From: Arcticibacter tournemirensis
GTDB taxonomy: Bacteria > Bacteroidota > Bacteroidia > Sphingobacteriales > Sphingobacteriaceae
Direction of reading: 5' to 3'
Length of the DNA stretch: 64,000 bases
Assembly (NCBI RefSeq): GCF_006716645.1
Contig: NZ_VFPL01000001.1
Span: 4,774,001 to 4,838,000, forward strand
How positions within the stretch are numbered: position 1 is the first letter of the stretch; each line of letters starts with the position of its first letter. The position numbers and the translations under genes were made by a program. Positions 50,364-59,715 of the stretch are shown here, piece by piece. Under the pieces are notes generated by a model. It did not search any database, was not told the DNA's origin, and saw only the letters and a program-made list of their open reading frames with translations.

Positions 50364-51116
50364 TTAAGAGAACGCCAATCCTCCGTTAATATCAATATTG
50401 GTTCCGCTTAAGAAGCTCGATTCATCTGATGCCAGATAAGCAACCAGATCAGCAACTTCCTGAGCAGTGCCTTCGCGGCGTAATGCAGTTGCATTACAAA
50501 TATTTGCCCTTATTTGAGGCGTGCTGTGAATATCGTGGAACGTGGTTGCGATAACGCCCGGCGCCAGCGCATTTACGCGGATGCCCTGTGGCCCAAGCTC
50601 TTTTGCCAGCGAACGGGTATAAGTCATAACTGCACCCTTTGCTGTAGCGTAGGCGCTTGCTCCAGGGCCGCCGCCATCACGTGCTGCCAAAGAAGAAAAG
50701 TTGACGATTGAAGAACCGGCCGGCATAAAAGGAACGATAGCCTTACTTACCAGAAATACCGACTTAAGGTTGAGATCCATAAGGAAATCCCAGAACTCTT
50801 CTTCCATTTCAACCAGTTTCTTTCGGCCAACAAGTCCCCCGGCAACATTTACCAGCACGTGAATTTCATCACCAAAGGCTTCTCTTGCTTTTGCAGCCAA
50901 CACATTGGCATCGGCGGCTTTAGTCATGTCGCCATAAACCAGGATAGCCTCACCACCTTCGCTCTTAATCATCTCAAGAGTTTCAACCGCTTTCTCTTCC
51001 TGATCAAAATAGTTTATAACCACTTTAGCACCCTGACGGGCTAATTCGCATGATACAGCACGGCCGATATCTCTCGCACCGCCTGTAACTACTGCTACTT
51101 TATTTTTTAAACGCAT
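50364..51116 (-). CDS. SDR, probable DEH reductase
   Basis: This 250-residue classical short-chain dehydrogenase has the cofactor motif TGGARDIGRA, NVAGG, the catalytic SerTyrLys set (NFSSLAARD, YATAKGA) and the C-terminal SGTNIDINGG. In alginate loci an SDR reduces 4-deoxy-L-erythro-5-hexoseulose uronate (DEH) to 2-keto-3-deoxygluconate. The placement downstream of PL17, KdgF and a uronate carrier supports that role. The substrate is inferred from context only. It is the last gene of this unit. Confidence 0.85.
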   Translation of the reverse strand: MRLKNKVAVVTGGARDIGRAVSCELARQGAKVVINYFDQEEKAVETLEMIKSEGGEAILVYGDMTKAADANVLAAKAREAFGDEIHVLVNVAGGLVGRKKLVEMEEEFWDFLMDLNLKSVFLVSKAIVPFMPAGSSIVNFSSLAARDGGGPGASAYATAKGAVMTYTRSLAKELGPQGIRVNALAPGVIATTFHDIHSTPQIRANICNATALRREGTAQEVADLVAYLASDESSFLSGTNIDINGGLAFS

Positions 51117-51127
51117 TGTATGATATA

Positions 51128-52408
51128 TTAATTTATTTTTTTTGAACTCATAAACTTGACAGACAGCCAGGTAACCGGCACCAGCACCGCGGCCAGCACG
51201 AAGAAAGAAACGTAGCTTGTCTGTGTAATTACCGGAACTGCCCAGGTAGTAAAGAGTGTACCTACCACAGCAGCAGTGCCACCCATGCCAGCTACTGTAC
51301 CTACATTTTTACCATTGTAGTAATCGCTGGGTAGGGTTTGAAGATTACCTATCAGGAATTGAAACCCAAACAGGGTAACACCGATAAGACACATCGCCAG
51401 CATTGGGTGATCTTTAAGAGAACTGAGATAAAACAGGATGGCCAGCAGTGCGGTAAGCATCAGTACACATCCTATGGTGATTGCGCTTTTCCTCGCCTTC
51501 TCAGGCTCCATCCCGTTCTTAATCAATCTCGACGAATAAAAGCCCCCGCTTAAACTTCCAACCGCAGCGAAAAGGTAAGGCACCCATGTGAATGCCCCTA
51601 TTTGTTTTATATCGAACAGAAACTGTTCTTTCAAAAAAGTTGGAAGCCATGTGACGAATAACCACCATACCGGGTCGATAAAAAAACGTCCTAATATGAT
51701 GCCCCACGTACTTTTAAACTTGAGAAGTTCTGTCCAGGTAAGTACAGGAGCATTTAAAGCGGCATCGGGCGCGGCCACTTCGCATGAAAGAATATGTTCT
51801 TTTTCTTCATCCGTAATCCAGGGATGCTTATCGGGATTGGCTTTATTTATATATAGCCACGGGATAACCCAAAGTATGCCAAATGCGCCGATCAGAAAAA
51901 AAGTAGCTTTCCATCCAAAGGCAATGAACAACAAGGCGATAATAGGCGCCGAGATTACCGAACCAAGAGACGCGCCTGCACCGAAAATACCCTGTGCTAT
52001 GGCCCGTTCCTTCGCCGGAAACCATTCCGCATTGCTCTTAGTCGCTCCAGGCCAGTTTCCCGCCTCAAAAAATCCAAGGAAAAACCTGAAGATATTAAAG
52101 GAGAAGAGTGTCCGGGCAAGGGCATGCAATGCTATCGATATACTCCATCCGGCGATGGATATCGCCATCCCCAGCCTTGTGCCGATAGAATCCATCAGCT
52201 TGCCCGTAAACGTCTGGCCAAGGGCGTAAGCGATCATAAAGAACGTGGTGATTAACGCGAGCGTACTTTTACTATCAACCTCTGCTATACCAAATTCATG
52301 GTATATATAAGGCCACATAATATTTATGGCACTCCTGTCAATATAATTGATAACCGTTGCCAGCCCAATTAACAGGATAATATACCATCTTAAACCTTTT
52401 ATTTTCAT
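51128..52408 (-). CDS. exuT: MFS hexuronate-type transporter (ExuT-like)
   Basis: This is a 426-residue major facilitator of the anion:cation symporter family with 12 predicted membrane segments. The signature INYIDRSAINIMWPYI after helix 1 and GFFEAGNWPGATKSNAEWFP in helix 4-5 are typical of hexuronate transporters such as ExuT. It should import unsaturated uronates or DEH across the inner membrane. It lies 12 bp downstream of the esterase gene and 11 bp upstream of the SDR gene. The exact substrate is inferred. Confidence 0.88.
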   Translation of the reverse strand: MKIKGLRWYIILLIGLATVINYIDRSAINIMWPYIYHEFGIAEVDSKSTLALITTFFMIAYALGQTFTGKLMDSIGTRLGMAISIAGWSISIALHALARTLFSFNIFRFFLGFFEAGNWPGATKSNAEWFPAKERAIAQGIFGAGASLGSVISAPIIALLFIAFGWKATFFLIGAFGILWVIPWLYINKANPDKHPWITDEEKEHILSCEVAAPDAALNAPVLTWTELLKFKSTWGIILGRFFIDPVWWLFVTWLPTFLKEQFLFDIKQIGAFTWVPYLFAAVGSLSGGFYSSRLIKNGMEPEKARKSAITIGCVLMLTALLAILFYLSSLKDHPMLAMCLIGVTLFGFQFLIGNLQTLPSDYYNGKNVGTVAGMGGTAAVVGTLFTTWAVPVITQTSYVSFFVLAAVLVPVTWLSVKFMSSKKIN

Positions 52409-52420
52409 TAGAATACCTGA

Positions 52421-53308
52421 TTATTTATGGATTCCTAACTCTTTAAGAAAGTCCATTATCCGGGCGTTTACTTCTGAATTCTTCTCTTTCGGGAACTTTC
52501 CGTGTAAGCCGCCTTCAACTGTAATAAATTTGGTTTTCACCCCCGCCTCTACCAGTTTCTTGTGGAGAGCTACCGATTGCTGATAGGGAACTGTGGGATC
52601 AGCATCGCCATGAACTATAAATACCGGCGGACTGGTCTTTTTTACGTACGTAATGGGAGAGACAGAATTAATAAAAGCTTTATCCTTTGCCTTATCTCCC
52701 AACCACCAGGTAGCCGATTTACTGGTAATATTAGGGCCATAAGCCCAGTCATTCACGTCAGTAATACCATACTTATCGATGATCGCAGCTACTTTGACAT
52801 TCTCTACACCTTTGCAGTTGGTGTCGAAAATGTGGTCATTCTCCAGCAGGCCTCCCATAAGTGCAAGGTGTCCGCCGGCAGAGCCTCCCATGATCACAAT
52901 TTTGTTTACATCGATATTCAGCTGTTTGGCATTCTTAATGAGGTAGATCAGCGCACAGCGGGTATCCTCTATTGCAGCCGGTGCCGGAGCCACCTGCACC
53001 AGGCGGTATCCGATATTCGCCACGGCGTAGCCCTTTTTAAACCACGAATTAAACCCGGTCTGCGATTCTTTGCTTCCTTTATTCCAGCCACCGCCATGTA
53101 TATTGATCATCACTGGCGAAGGCCCTTTCTCTTTAGGAGGAAGGTACAGGTCCATCTTTCCATCCCAGCCGTTTACCTGAGTGTATACTACATTCAATTG
53201 CGACGAATAACCTTCCGGGTATTCCACCGGCTTAAACTCGGTTTCCTGACCCAATGATTTAACAACCACCAGAGCCAGGCAGAATAATGTTATTAATATC
53301 CTTTTCAT
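52421..53308 (-). CDS. Secreted alpha/beta-hydrolase (carboxylesterase-like)
   Basis: This 295-residue hydrolase has a signal peptide ending near SLGQ. It has the oxyanion motif IHGGGWNKGS, the nucleophile elbow MGGSAGGHLA, the acid in HGDADPTVP and the catalytic His in EGGLHGKF, so the triad is complete. It belongs to the BD-FAE/acetyl-esterase-like group. Its position among alginate genes suggests it removes ester groups, perhaps O-acetyl from bacterial alginate, but that is inference. Brown-algal alginate carries no acetyl groups. Confidence 0.85.
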   Translation of the reverse strand: MKRILITLFCLALVVVKSLGQETEFKPVEYPEGYSSQLNVVYTQVNGWDGKMDLYLPPKEKGPSPVMINIHGGGWNKGSKESQTGFNSWFKKGYAVANIGYRLVQVAPAPAAIEDTRCALIYLIKNAKQLNIDVNKIVIMGGSAGGHLALMGGLLENDHIFDTNCKGVENVKVAAIIDKYGITDVNDWAYGPNITSKSATWWLGDKAKDKAFINSVSPITYVKKTSPPVFIVHGDADPTVPYQQSVALHKKLVEAGVKTKFITVEGGLHGKFPKEKNSEVNARIMDFLKELGIHK

Positions 53309-53327
53309 TTAATTTAGGGTTAGTAGT

Positions 53328-53669
53328 TTACTTGTTTAGAAAATCTTCTCTATGGGGACTGAATACATCGATCAGGATTCCAGGCTCAACACAAACGCAA
53401 CCATGTATTACATGAGGAGGCACATAATATCCGTCTCCTTTTTTTATAGTCTTTTTCTCCTCCCCGATGGTCATTTCAAATACGCCACTTTCTACGTACG
53501 TTACCTGTACATGATGGTGCTGATGTAAGGTACCTACGGCTCCGGCTTCAAACTTTGCCTTTACCAGCATTATCTGATCATCATAACCATAAACTTGTCT
53601 TTCAATACCTTCACCTGCCTTTTCCCAGGGAATTTCCTTTTCGATCTGAAATAAATTACTTTGTATCAT
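53328..53669 (-). CDS. kdgF: KdgF-type cupin
   Basis: This is a 113-residue single-domain cupin. The metal site is HQHHHVQVTYVESG plus the downstream HVIHG histidine. KdgF proteins convert the 4,5-unsaturated uronate monomer into the linear keto form (DEH/DKI). The gene lies 7 bp after PL17, whose product is its expected substrate. No signal peptide is seen, so it should act in the cytoplasm. Confidence 0.9.
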   Translation of the reverse strand: MIQSNLFQIEKEIPWEKAGEGIERQVYGYDDQIMLVKAKFEAGAVGTLHQHHHVQVTYVESGVFEMTIGEEKKTIKKGDGYYVPPHVIHGCVCVEPGILIDVFSPHREDFLNK

Positions 53670-53676
53670 GACTTAA

Positions 53677-55818
53677 TTATTTTATTAATTGAATGAAATT
53701 GTTCTTGTCGGTATAGTTCATTATCAGCTGGTACACTTTCCCTTGCACTTCAAATGAAAAGCTCGTCCCATCTCTGTCAGCCTTAATTACCTTAAGCCCC
53801 GATACAGTGCTTTTGGCGCCAGTGGTTGTTTCCGCTATAGCATCAACAAGGCCATGACTTTCTGTAATAGAAATAAATGTTTGATCGTGTGACTGTGACC
53901 GTGAAAGAATAAAAGCCTTTGCATTTAACAGGTTATAGTTCGGATCATTTGCGCCCAGGGAGACCGTTTTCACGTTCAGGACTGACCCGCCTGCAAAATG
54001 CGTAGTATAAAAGCGCTTATTATTCATCACTGTGATATATCCGCTTCCTCCGGGAACAGAGTCGTTACTGTTCATCCACAGGTGTTCATACCCATATTTA
54101 GTTCCTGCCGGCCTGAGCTGATCAGTAAAGGCATTGATTTTAAAAGAAGCGTCAGTGACATACCCGTTATACCAGAAGGGAAGATCGTATGTGTGTGCAG
54201 CGCTCGACTCGGCTTTATAGACGTCAACAAGCAAAGCCTTTGTCAACTCCGGGAGATGAAGCAATACGGATGTCCGTACCATTGAAACGCCGGGGAATGC
54301 CTTGTCTTCCCTGGCACTTACAGCCTGTACCTCTCCGTCGCCTTTGAAGTATAAGATTTCGGGATAATGGCTCTGCGCTTCATTGAGATTGGCTTTAAAT
54401 GCCGACGTTTTATCGACTACCAGCGTATTATGAGCAACGGTTTGCTTCGCCCAGGTTTTGTTTTCAGGGAGATATTCGCCGTCGTTCTTCGACTCTATAT
54501 TAATGAAGCGAGCCGCACCGTAATCTGAAAACACTTCAGATCCATTATCATAATAGAGAATATTCAGGCGATCGAAATGCCCGTGTCCCATTCCCTGTGA
54601 TGCAGCTTTAAAAACCAAACACTGCTGGTCATTATTAGATCCGGATCTTAGCACAGCCAGTCCGCCCTCGTTGCCTGCGGCTCCATCTGTTATTATAAGG
54701 GATTTGTACTGGAATGGCTTCGCTTTACCCTCTGTTATATCCTTAGCGACCTTTAGTCCCGCGTCAGACACAATAACTCTTCCTTGTTTTTGTGCTACAT
54801 CGAGCAAGTCGGCTTTTCCACCCATTTCTGCATAAATGAGGTCAACCCCATAAACCAGCTCGGCCGACTCAAATGTTTTATCTTTAATAGCATCATTTAT
54901 AGGGAAGAATACACCAGTGCTGTACGTGCTTTGTAATGAAGTATTAATCGCTTTTTCAAGCACCTTGTTCCGGTACTCATATATATGCCGCTCTGGCTGA
55001 TATTGGTTAATCGCTTTGGCAAATATTACGAAAGGCAATAAAGCATACCGCTGATAATAAGGGCCCTCTGTATAATACCCGTCGGGAGAAAACAACTGGT
55101 CCAGCTGCGCCAGATAACCTGTTTTGCCGGATTTATCAGAACCTTTTAATGCCATTTCGACGTAGTCGGGCTTGTTTAATACATAACCGGTAAGACCAAC
55201 AGCAGCAACAGCCCAGGTACCATGGTTGTGAATACGGTTAAAAGTTTCTTTTGAATTTTCGGTAATAAACTTCAGGACGGGTACAAATAGTTTGTTCTCA
55301 ATAGTCTTCCTGTCGCGGGGTGTGATGGCATCATAAACCATGTCGTATCCTTGAATCACATTTACCTGCCATACACAATCATTCAGGATCTGCCAGAAAA
55401 TCCTGCCCGCCTGATTACTGGCCTTGCTTTTCGGATGTACTACCAGCCATTTTTCATACTGAGCAGCATAGCCAAGTAAAACATCTCTTACGTAAGAAGC
55501 ATATTTGGCATCGCCGCTGATCTGATAAGCTACACCACAAGCTAAGACATTCTGATAATTTCTTTTATGCTGCTCATGCGATGGCCCTCCTCCACCGTCT
55601 TTGGGTACTGGTATATTGATTTTTCCCTCAACAGCTTTGTCAGCAGCATCCTTCACCTGCGCAAACGACTGCTGAAGCAAGGGATATTGCGTACATCCTT
55701 TCCTTACATTATCTATCCCAGCCTTTGTCAGCATGATATTGGGATGCTCCTGCGCTGCTAGGAAAAGCGAAAACTGAAGGCAAAAGATAACAAGTACCAC
55801 TTTTTTTAAGTAGTTCAT
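53677..55818 (-). CDS. PL17 oligoalginate lyase (heparinase II/III-like)
   Basis: This 713-residue exolytic lyase has a signal peptide (FLAAQ), an N-terminal (alpha/alpha) toroid with an alginate-lyase domain, and a C-terminal heparinase II/III beta-sandwich. Active-site landmarks line up with Alg17C. N198-H199 in NRIHNHGTW and Y255 in GYYTEGPYY each stand three residues before their counterparts there. GHGH at 411-414 supplies the third His. The product should be unsaturated uronate monomer for KdgF. It is 46 bp downstream of gntR on the same strand. Confidence 0.93.
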   Translation of the reverse strand: MNYLKKVVLVIFCLQFSLFLAAQEHPNIMLTKAGIDNVRKGCTQYPLLQQSFAQVKDAADKAVEGKINIPVPKDGGGGPSHEQHKRNYQNVLACGVAYQISGDAKYASYVRDVLLGYAAQYEKWLVVHPKSKASNQAGRIFWQILNDCVWQVNVIQGYDMVYDAITPRDRKTIENKLFVPVLKFITENSKETFNRIHNHGTWAVAAVGLTGYVLNKPDYVEMALKGSDKSGKTGYLAQLDQLFSPDGYYTEGPYYQRYALLPFVIFAKAINQYQPERHIYEYRNKVLEKAINTSLQSTYSTGVFFPINDAIKDKTFESAELVYGVDLIYAEMGGKADLLDVAQKQGRVIVSDAGLKVAKDITEGKAKPFQYKSLIITDGAAGNEGGLAVLRSGSNNDQQCLVFKAASQGMGHGHFDRLNILYYDNGSEVFSDYGAARFINIESKNDGEYLPENKTWAKQTVAHNTLVVDKTSAFKANLNEAQSHYPEILYFKGDGEVQAVSAREDKAFPGVSMVRTSVLLHLPELTKALLVDVYKAESSAAHTYDLPFWYNGYVTDASFKINAFTDQLRPAGTKYGYEHLWMNSNDSVPGGSGYITVMNNKRFYTTHFAGGSVLNVKTVSLGANDPNYNLLNAKAFILSRSQSHDQTFISITESHGLVDAIAETTTGAKSTVSGLKVIKADRDGTSFSFEVQGKVYQLIMNYTDKNNFIQLIK

Positions 55819-55864
55819 ATTTTGAATATTTTAATATCTGGTCTTTTAGATTTACTTAAGCCGG

Positions 55865-56608
55865 CTATTCTGCGTTATTATCTAAGAGCTTCTTTGCATC
55901 ATATCCTGCCCTGCTTATTTGAAAAATTTCATTTAAATGATTAGCCATCGCTTTTTCCGCTGCATCACTGTCCTTTTCTTCAAGCGCTTTTAAAATAGCA
56001 CGATGCTCGGGTATTGACAATAATCCCCGCTCTTCGCCACAAACCTTGTTTTCATTAATGCTCTTAACAAGATCGGGAATAAGAATCAGCAACATCGATT
56101 CTATAACAGGATTTTTAGTGGCACGGGCAATTTTAATATGGAACAGTAAATCCTCTTCCACGCCGTTCAGGCCTTGTGCAATCTTATATTCGTACTCATC
56201 CAAAGCACGCTCCATTGCATGCAAATCTTCCTCTGTTCTTCTTTCAGCCGCTACACGCACAGCACTCAGTTCGAGGTAGTACCTGGCTTCGATTAATGCA
56301 TTGAAATCATCCTTATTGAAATTAATAAGATCTGTAAGGAGATTATCCAGCACATTAATACTGAGGCCCGAAACATAGGTTCCGCTCTGGGGACTTGTTT
56401 TCAGAAGCCCGTAGAACTCCAGTTTAAGGATGGCTTCACGAACGTAACTTCTACCTACACCAAACTTTTCGGCAAGAACTCTTTCAGCAGGCAACCTGTC
56501 GCCCGGTTTTAACTGTCCGGATACTATTAGGTGCTTTAATTGGCGAATAATCTTTTCCACCGGGGTTTCCACTTCTATCGCTTTTATCGTCTCTATTAAC
56601 GGGTTCAT
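55865..56608 (-). CDS. FadR-subfamily GntR regulator of the alginate locus
   Basis: This 247-residue repressor has an N-terminal winged helix (GDRLPAERVLAEKFGVGRSYVREAI, about residues 38-62) and a C-terminal all-helical FCD effector domain (RYYLELSAVRVAAERR to HLNEIF). The frame extends 23 codons further, but those codons cover the operator and promoter, so MNPLIETIKAIEV at 56608 is the start. UxuR/ExuR-type members bind TTGGT-NN-ACCAA sites, and two such dyads lie at its own start. It is divergent from olsF and leads the PL17-kdgF-esterase-MFS-SDR unit. Confidence 0.9.
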   Translation of the reverse strand: MNPLIETIKAIEVETPVEKIIRQLKHLIVSGQLKPGDRLPAERVLAEKFGVGRSYVREAILKLEFYGLLKTSPQSGTYVSGLSINVLDNLLTDLINFNKDDFNALIEARYYLELSAVRVAAERRTEEDLHAMERALDEYEYKIAQGLNGVEEDLLFHIKIARATKNPVIESMLLILIPDLVKSINENKVCGEERGLLSIPEHRAILKALEEKDSDAAEKAMANHLNEIFQISRAGYDAKKLLDNNAE

Positions 56609-56634
56609 TGGTTGACCAATTATTGGTTGACCAA
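56608..56634. promoter_or_regulatory. Two GntR/UxuR-type operators
   Basis: On the minus strand TTGGTCAACCAA occurs twice, at 56623-56634 and 56608-56619, with 15 bp between centres. Each is a TTGGT/ACCAA dyad with a 2-base spacer, close to the UxuR/ExuR box. The first overlaps the -7 box and the second touches the gntR start codon. Confidence 0.8.
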
Positions 56635-56639
56635 ATGTA
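56632..56639 (-). promoter_or_regulatory. -7 box of the gntR promoter
   Basis: TACATTTG on the minus strand matches TAnnTTTG exactly. Its last three bases (TTG) are the start of the upstream operator dyad. Confidence 0.75.
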
Positions 56640-56829
56640 TAGAAAAGAATTACATCTCCAAAATCTTTCTTAAACAAAATTTCAGGAATATGATATCAAT
56701 CAATTTTGATGCTTGCGTGCAAGAGGCCAGTTAATTAAAATTCATACAAGTTCTTTTAATTTTGCTAATTTCATCTTTGATTTTTATCGATTGAAGTGTA
56801 GCTCCTGTAAACCATTCCTGTACTAAAAC

Positions 56830-58587
56830 ATGAAAGTAATAAGCAAAGAAGAGTTCGCTAAAGCGACGCGAATTGATAAGCTTCATCTTCCCGGGCTTGC
56901 TTCATTATTAATGGAGATAATGAAAATCAATGATGTGAACGCGGCTTTCTCTAAAGCCCACCATCTTGAAGGCATTGATTTTATCGACAAGATCCTTGAG
57001 ATCCTGGGCATTAGAGTTGAATTCGACGAGGCAGAACTTAAGAACATCCCTCGTAGCGGTGCATTCATTGCAATTGCTAACCATCCTTACGGAGGTATTG
57101 AAGGGTTAGTACTTCTTAAGATACTATGTACAGTGAGACCCGAAGCGCGGCTTATGGCAAACTTCATTCTAAAAAAGATTCCCAATCTTAGTGAGTACTT
57201 CATAGCAGTAAATCCATTCGAGAATATTGAGCATTCTTCCAGTATCAGTGGTATCAAGAGCACGATGGCGATACTGAAGAAGGGGGACCCGATCGGTATT
57301 TTCCCGGCCGGCGAAGTTTCTACATATAAGATTGGATCACAGCAAATAACGGATAAACTATGGCATCCTGTAGTCGGCAAAATAATCACGAAAGCGAAGG
57401 TGCCGGTTATACCCATATACTTTCACGGCAATAATGGCCTGCTTTTCAATATTATTAGTTTAATCCATCCTGCTTTACGTACAGCAAAGCTTCCATCCGA
57501 ACTCTTCAATAAACAGGGCCATAAAATAAGGTTGCGCATTGGCAAACTAATACCTGCCGAAGACATTCCATTCCAGAATAACACGCCAAAGCTCCTTGCC
57601 TATCTGCGGGCCAAAACGTACAGCCTGGGTACCAGCCTCGAAAATGAGAAAAGGATATTCAATCCACGGTATCTTTTCAAGATCAGGAAGCGGGCAGAAC
57701 CCGTTATTCCGGCTATTGATCCTTCAATTCTGGAAGCGGAGATCGATACCCTGAGAAAGAGCTGCAGAATCTGCGAAGAAAAGCAATACGAAGTGTTCGT
57801 ATCCCCCACCTCGAAGATCCCTCATATTATTAAAGAGATCGGGAGGCTCCGGGAAGTAACATTCAGAGAGGTGGGTGAAGGCACCAATAAGTCGGTAGAC
57901 CTCGATGGCTACGACATCTATTATCACCATCTTTTTATCTGGGATAAAGAAACCAAACAAGTCGTAGGAGCTTACCGCATCGGCAAGGGGGATGAAATAT
58001 TCTTCAGCATGGGCAAATTAGGTTTCTATACCGCCGGCCTGTTTAAGATTAAGGAACAGTTTTACCCGGTTTTACGGCAAAGTCTCGAACTGGGAAGGTC
58101 GTGGGTGAGGAAGGAGTATCAGCAGAGACCGCTTCCTCTATTCCTTTTATGGAAGGGGATTCTCAAATATCTGCTTGATAACCCAAAATACCGTTACCTG
58201 ATCGGGCCGGTAAGTATTAGCAACAGCTTTTCTAAGTTTTCGAAATCGCTTATTGTCAGCTATATTTCGAGATACCATTTCGATCATGACCTGGCAAAGT
58301 ATGTAAAACCAAGGAAGAAGTTCAAAGTTGACTTTTCTAAGATCGACACCAGCCTTTTATTCGAACCGAAAGACTCACTGAAATCGCTCGACAGTTTAAT
58401 CTCGGAGATAGAGGTAACTCATATGAAAGTGCCGGTATTATTGCGGCAGTATATTGCCTTGAATGCCAAAATCATTTGCTTTAATATAGATCCGAAGTTT
58501 TCTGACAGTCTGGATGGATTCCTGATACTTGATCTGGAGAACGTACCAAAAGAAATGGTTGAAAAGTTAGGAAAGAATCCTTCCTAA
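56830..58587 (+). CDS. olsF: OlsF-type bifunctional acyltransferase (ornithine/amino lipid synthesis)
   Basis: This is a 585-residue fusion. The N-terminal half is a PlsC-like O-acyltransferase with NHPYGGIEG (H85, E91) and FPAGE (158-162). The C-terminal half (about 290-585) is an OlsB-like GNAT-fold N-acyltransferase with [32 protein letters not shown] and [13 protein letters not shown]. This layout is that of OlsF, which makes ornithine lipids in Flavobacterium and Serratia. Glycine or other amino lipids are possible in this phylum. It stands divergent from gntR and converges on obgE, with stops overlapping by 4 bp. Confidence 0.85.
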   Translation: MKVISKEEFAKATRIDKLHLPGLASLLMEIMKINDVNAAFSKAHHLEGIDFIDKILEILGIRVEFDEAELKNIPRSGAFIAIANHPYGGIEGLVLLKILCTVRPEARLMANFILKKIPNLSEYFIAVNPFENIEHSSSISGIKSTMAILKKGDPIGIFPAGEVSTYKIGSQQITDKLWHPVVGKIITKAKVPVIPIYFHGNNGLLFNIISLIHPALRTAKLPSELFNKQGHKIRLRIGKLIPAEDIPFQNNTPKLLAYLRAKTYSLGTSLENEKRIFNPRYLFKIRKRAEPVIPAIDPSILEAEIDTLRKSCRICEEKQYEVFVSPTSKIPHIIKEIGRLREVTFREVGEGTNKSVDLDGYDIYYHHLFIWDKETKQVVGAYRIGKGDEIFFSMGKLGFYTAGLFKIKEQFYPVLRQSLELGRSWVRKEYQQRPLPLFLLWKGILKYLLDNPKYRYLIGPVSISNSFSKFSKSLIVSYISRYHFDHDLAKYVKPRKKFKVDFSKIDTSLLFEPKDSLKSLDSLISEIEVTHMKVPVLLRQYIALNAKIICFNIDPKFSDSLDGFLILDLENVPKEMVEKLGKNPS

Positions 58588-59582
58588 TTCTCGTTTATGG
58601 CCTTCCAAAGCATATCTTTCAACTCCAGCAGCCCTCTTTGTGCTACCGATGAAATGAATATGTAAGGAATCGGTGGAACATCAGCCTCCATTTCCTGCAT
58701 TAATTCAGCATCGAGCATGTCTGATTTACTGATTGCCAGGATCCGGGGTTTATGCATCAACTCGGGATTGTAATCCTCTAATTCTTTCAATAGAATGTCG
58801 TATTCCTGATGAATAGTCCGGCCGGTATCGGCAGGAACCAGAAACAGAAGAACCGAATTTCTCTCTATATGTCGTAAAAACCGGAGTCCAAGGCCCTTCC
58901 CCGTAGAAGCGCCCTCTATAATTCCCGGAATATCGGCCATAACAAACGACCGGTTGTCCCTGTAAGAAACGATTCCTAGATTAGGCACTAAGGTTGTAAA
59001 CGGATAATCAGCGATTTCAGGTTTAGCCGCAGAAAGGACTGAAAGAAGAGTAGATTTCCCGGCGTTAGGAAAACCAACGAGTCCAACGTCGGCCAGTACC
59101 TTGAGTTCGAGTATCATCCACTGCTCCAAGCCCGGTTCACCCGGTTGTGAAAACCGCGGCGTTTGCAGCGTTGGAGTTTTGAAGTGCCAGTTCCCCTGCC
59201 CCCCTCTGCCACCCGGGGTCAGGATCCTTGTTTCTCCATCTTTTGTGATTTCAAACAGGATCTTGCCGGTTTCAGCATCCCGCGCAATAGTGCCCAACGG
59301 AACTTCGAGGATCTCATCTTTACCGGTCTTTCCCGATTTTAATGCGCTGCCACCCGGTTCACCGTTCTCAGCAATAACATGCTTACGGTATTTCAGGTGT
59401 AAAAGGGTCCATAGCTGACTATTTCCCTTCAACATCACATGACCGCCGCGACCACCGTCTCCTCCATCGGGACCGCCCTTGGAGGTAAACTTATCCCGGT
59501 GTAAATGCGCGGAGCCTGCTCCTCCCTGACCAGAACGGCAACATATCTTTACGTAATCTACAAAGTTCGATCCCTGGGCCAT
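58584..59582 (-). CDS. obgE: Obg GTPase
   Basis: This is a 332-residue ribosome-assembly GTPase. The glycine-rich Obg fold at the N-terminus ([28 protein letters not shown]) precedes the G domain. That domain has [12 protein letters not shown] (G1), FTTLVPNLG (G2), [10 protein letters not shown] (G3) and ISKSD (G4). There is no long C-terminal OCT domain. It follows adk by 128 bp, a gap filled by heptanucleotide arrays. Confidence 0.95.
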   Translation of the reverse strand: MAQGSNFVDYVKICCRSGQGGAGSAHLHRDKFTSKGGPDGGDGGRGGHVMLKGNSQLWTLLHLKYRKHVIAENGEPGGSALKSGKTGKDEILEVPLGTIARDAETGKILFEITKDGETRILTPGGRGGQGNWHFKTPTLQTPRFSQPGEPGLEQWMILELKVLADVGLVGFPNAGKSTLLSVLSAAKPEIADYPFTTLVPNLGIVSYRDNRSFVMADIPGIIEGASTGKGLGLRFLRHIERNSVLLFLVPADTGRTIHQEYDILLKELEDYNPELMHKPRILAISKSDMLDAELMQEMEADVPPIPYIFISSVAQRGLLELKDMLWKAINEN

Positions 59583-59587
59583 AGGAG

Positions 59588-59715
59588 GTTGTGAGTTGTG
59601 GGTTGTGAGTGATGCTTTAGTTATGAGATATGAGTGATGAGATATGAGTTACGTCTATTTTAAAATTACAAATTATGAAATATTATGGCTTTCCACTCAT
59701 ATCTCACAACTCATA
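59588..59715. repeat. Heptanucleotide arrays between adk and obgE
   Basis: GTTGTGA, GTTGTGG, GTTGTGA lie at 59588-59608. TTATGAG, ATATGAG, TGATGAG, ATATGAG lie at 59621-59648. An inverted arm ACTCATA, TCTCACA, ACTCATA lies at 59695-59715. The last heptamer overlaps the adk stop codon. Confidence 0.85.
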
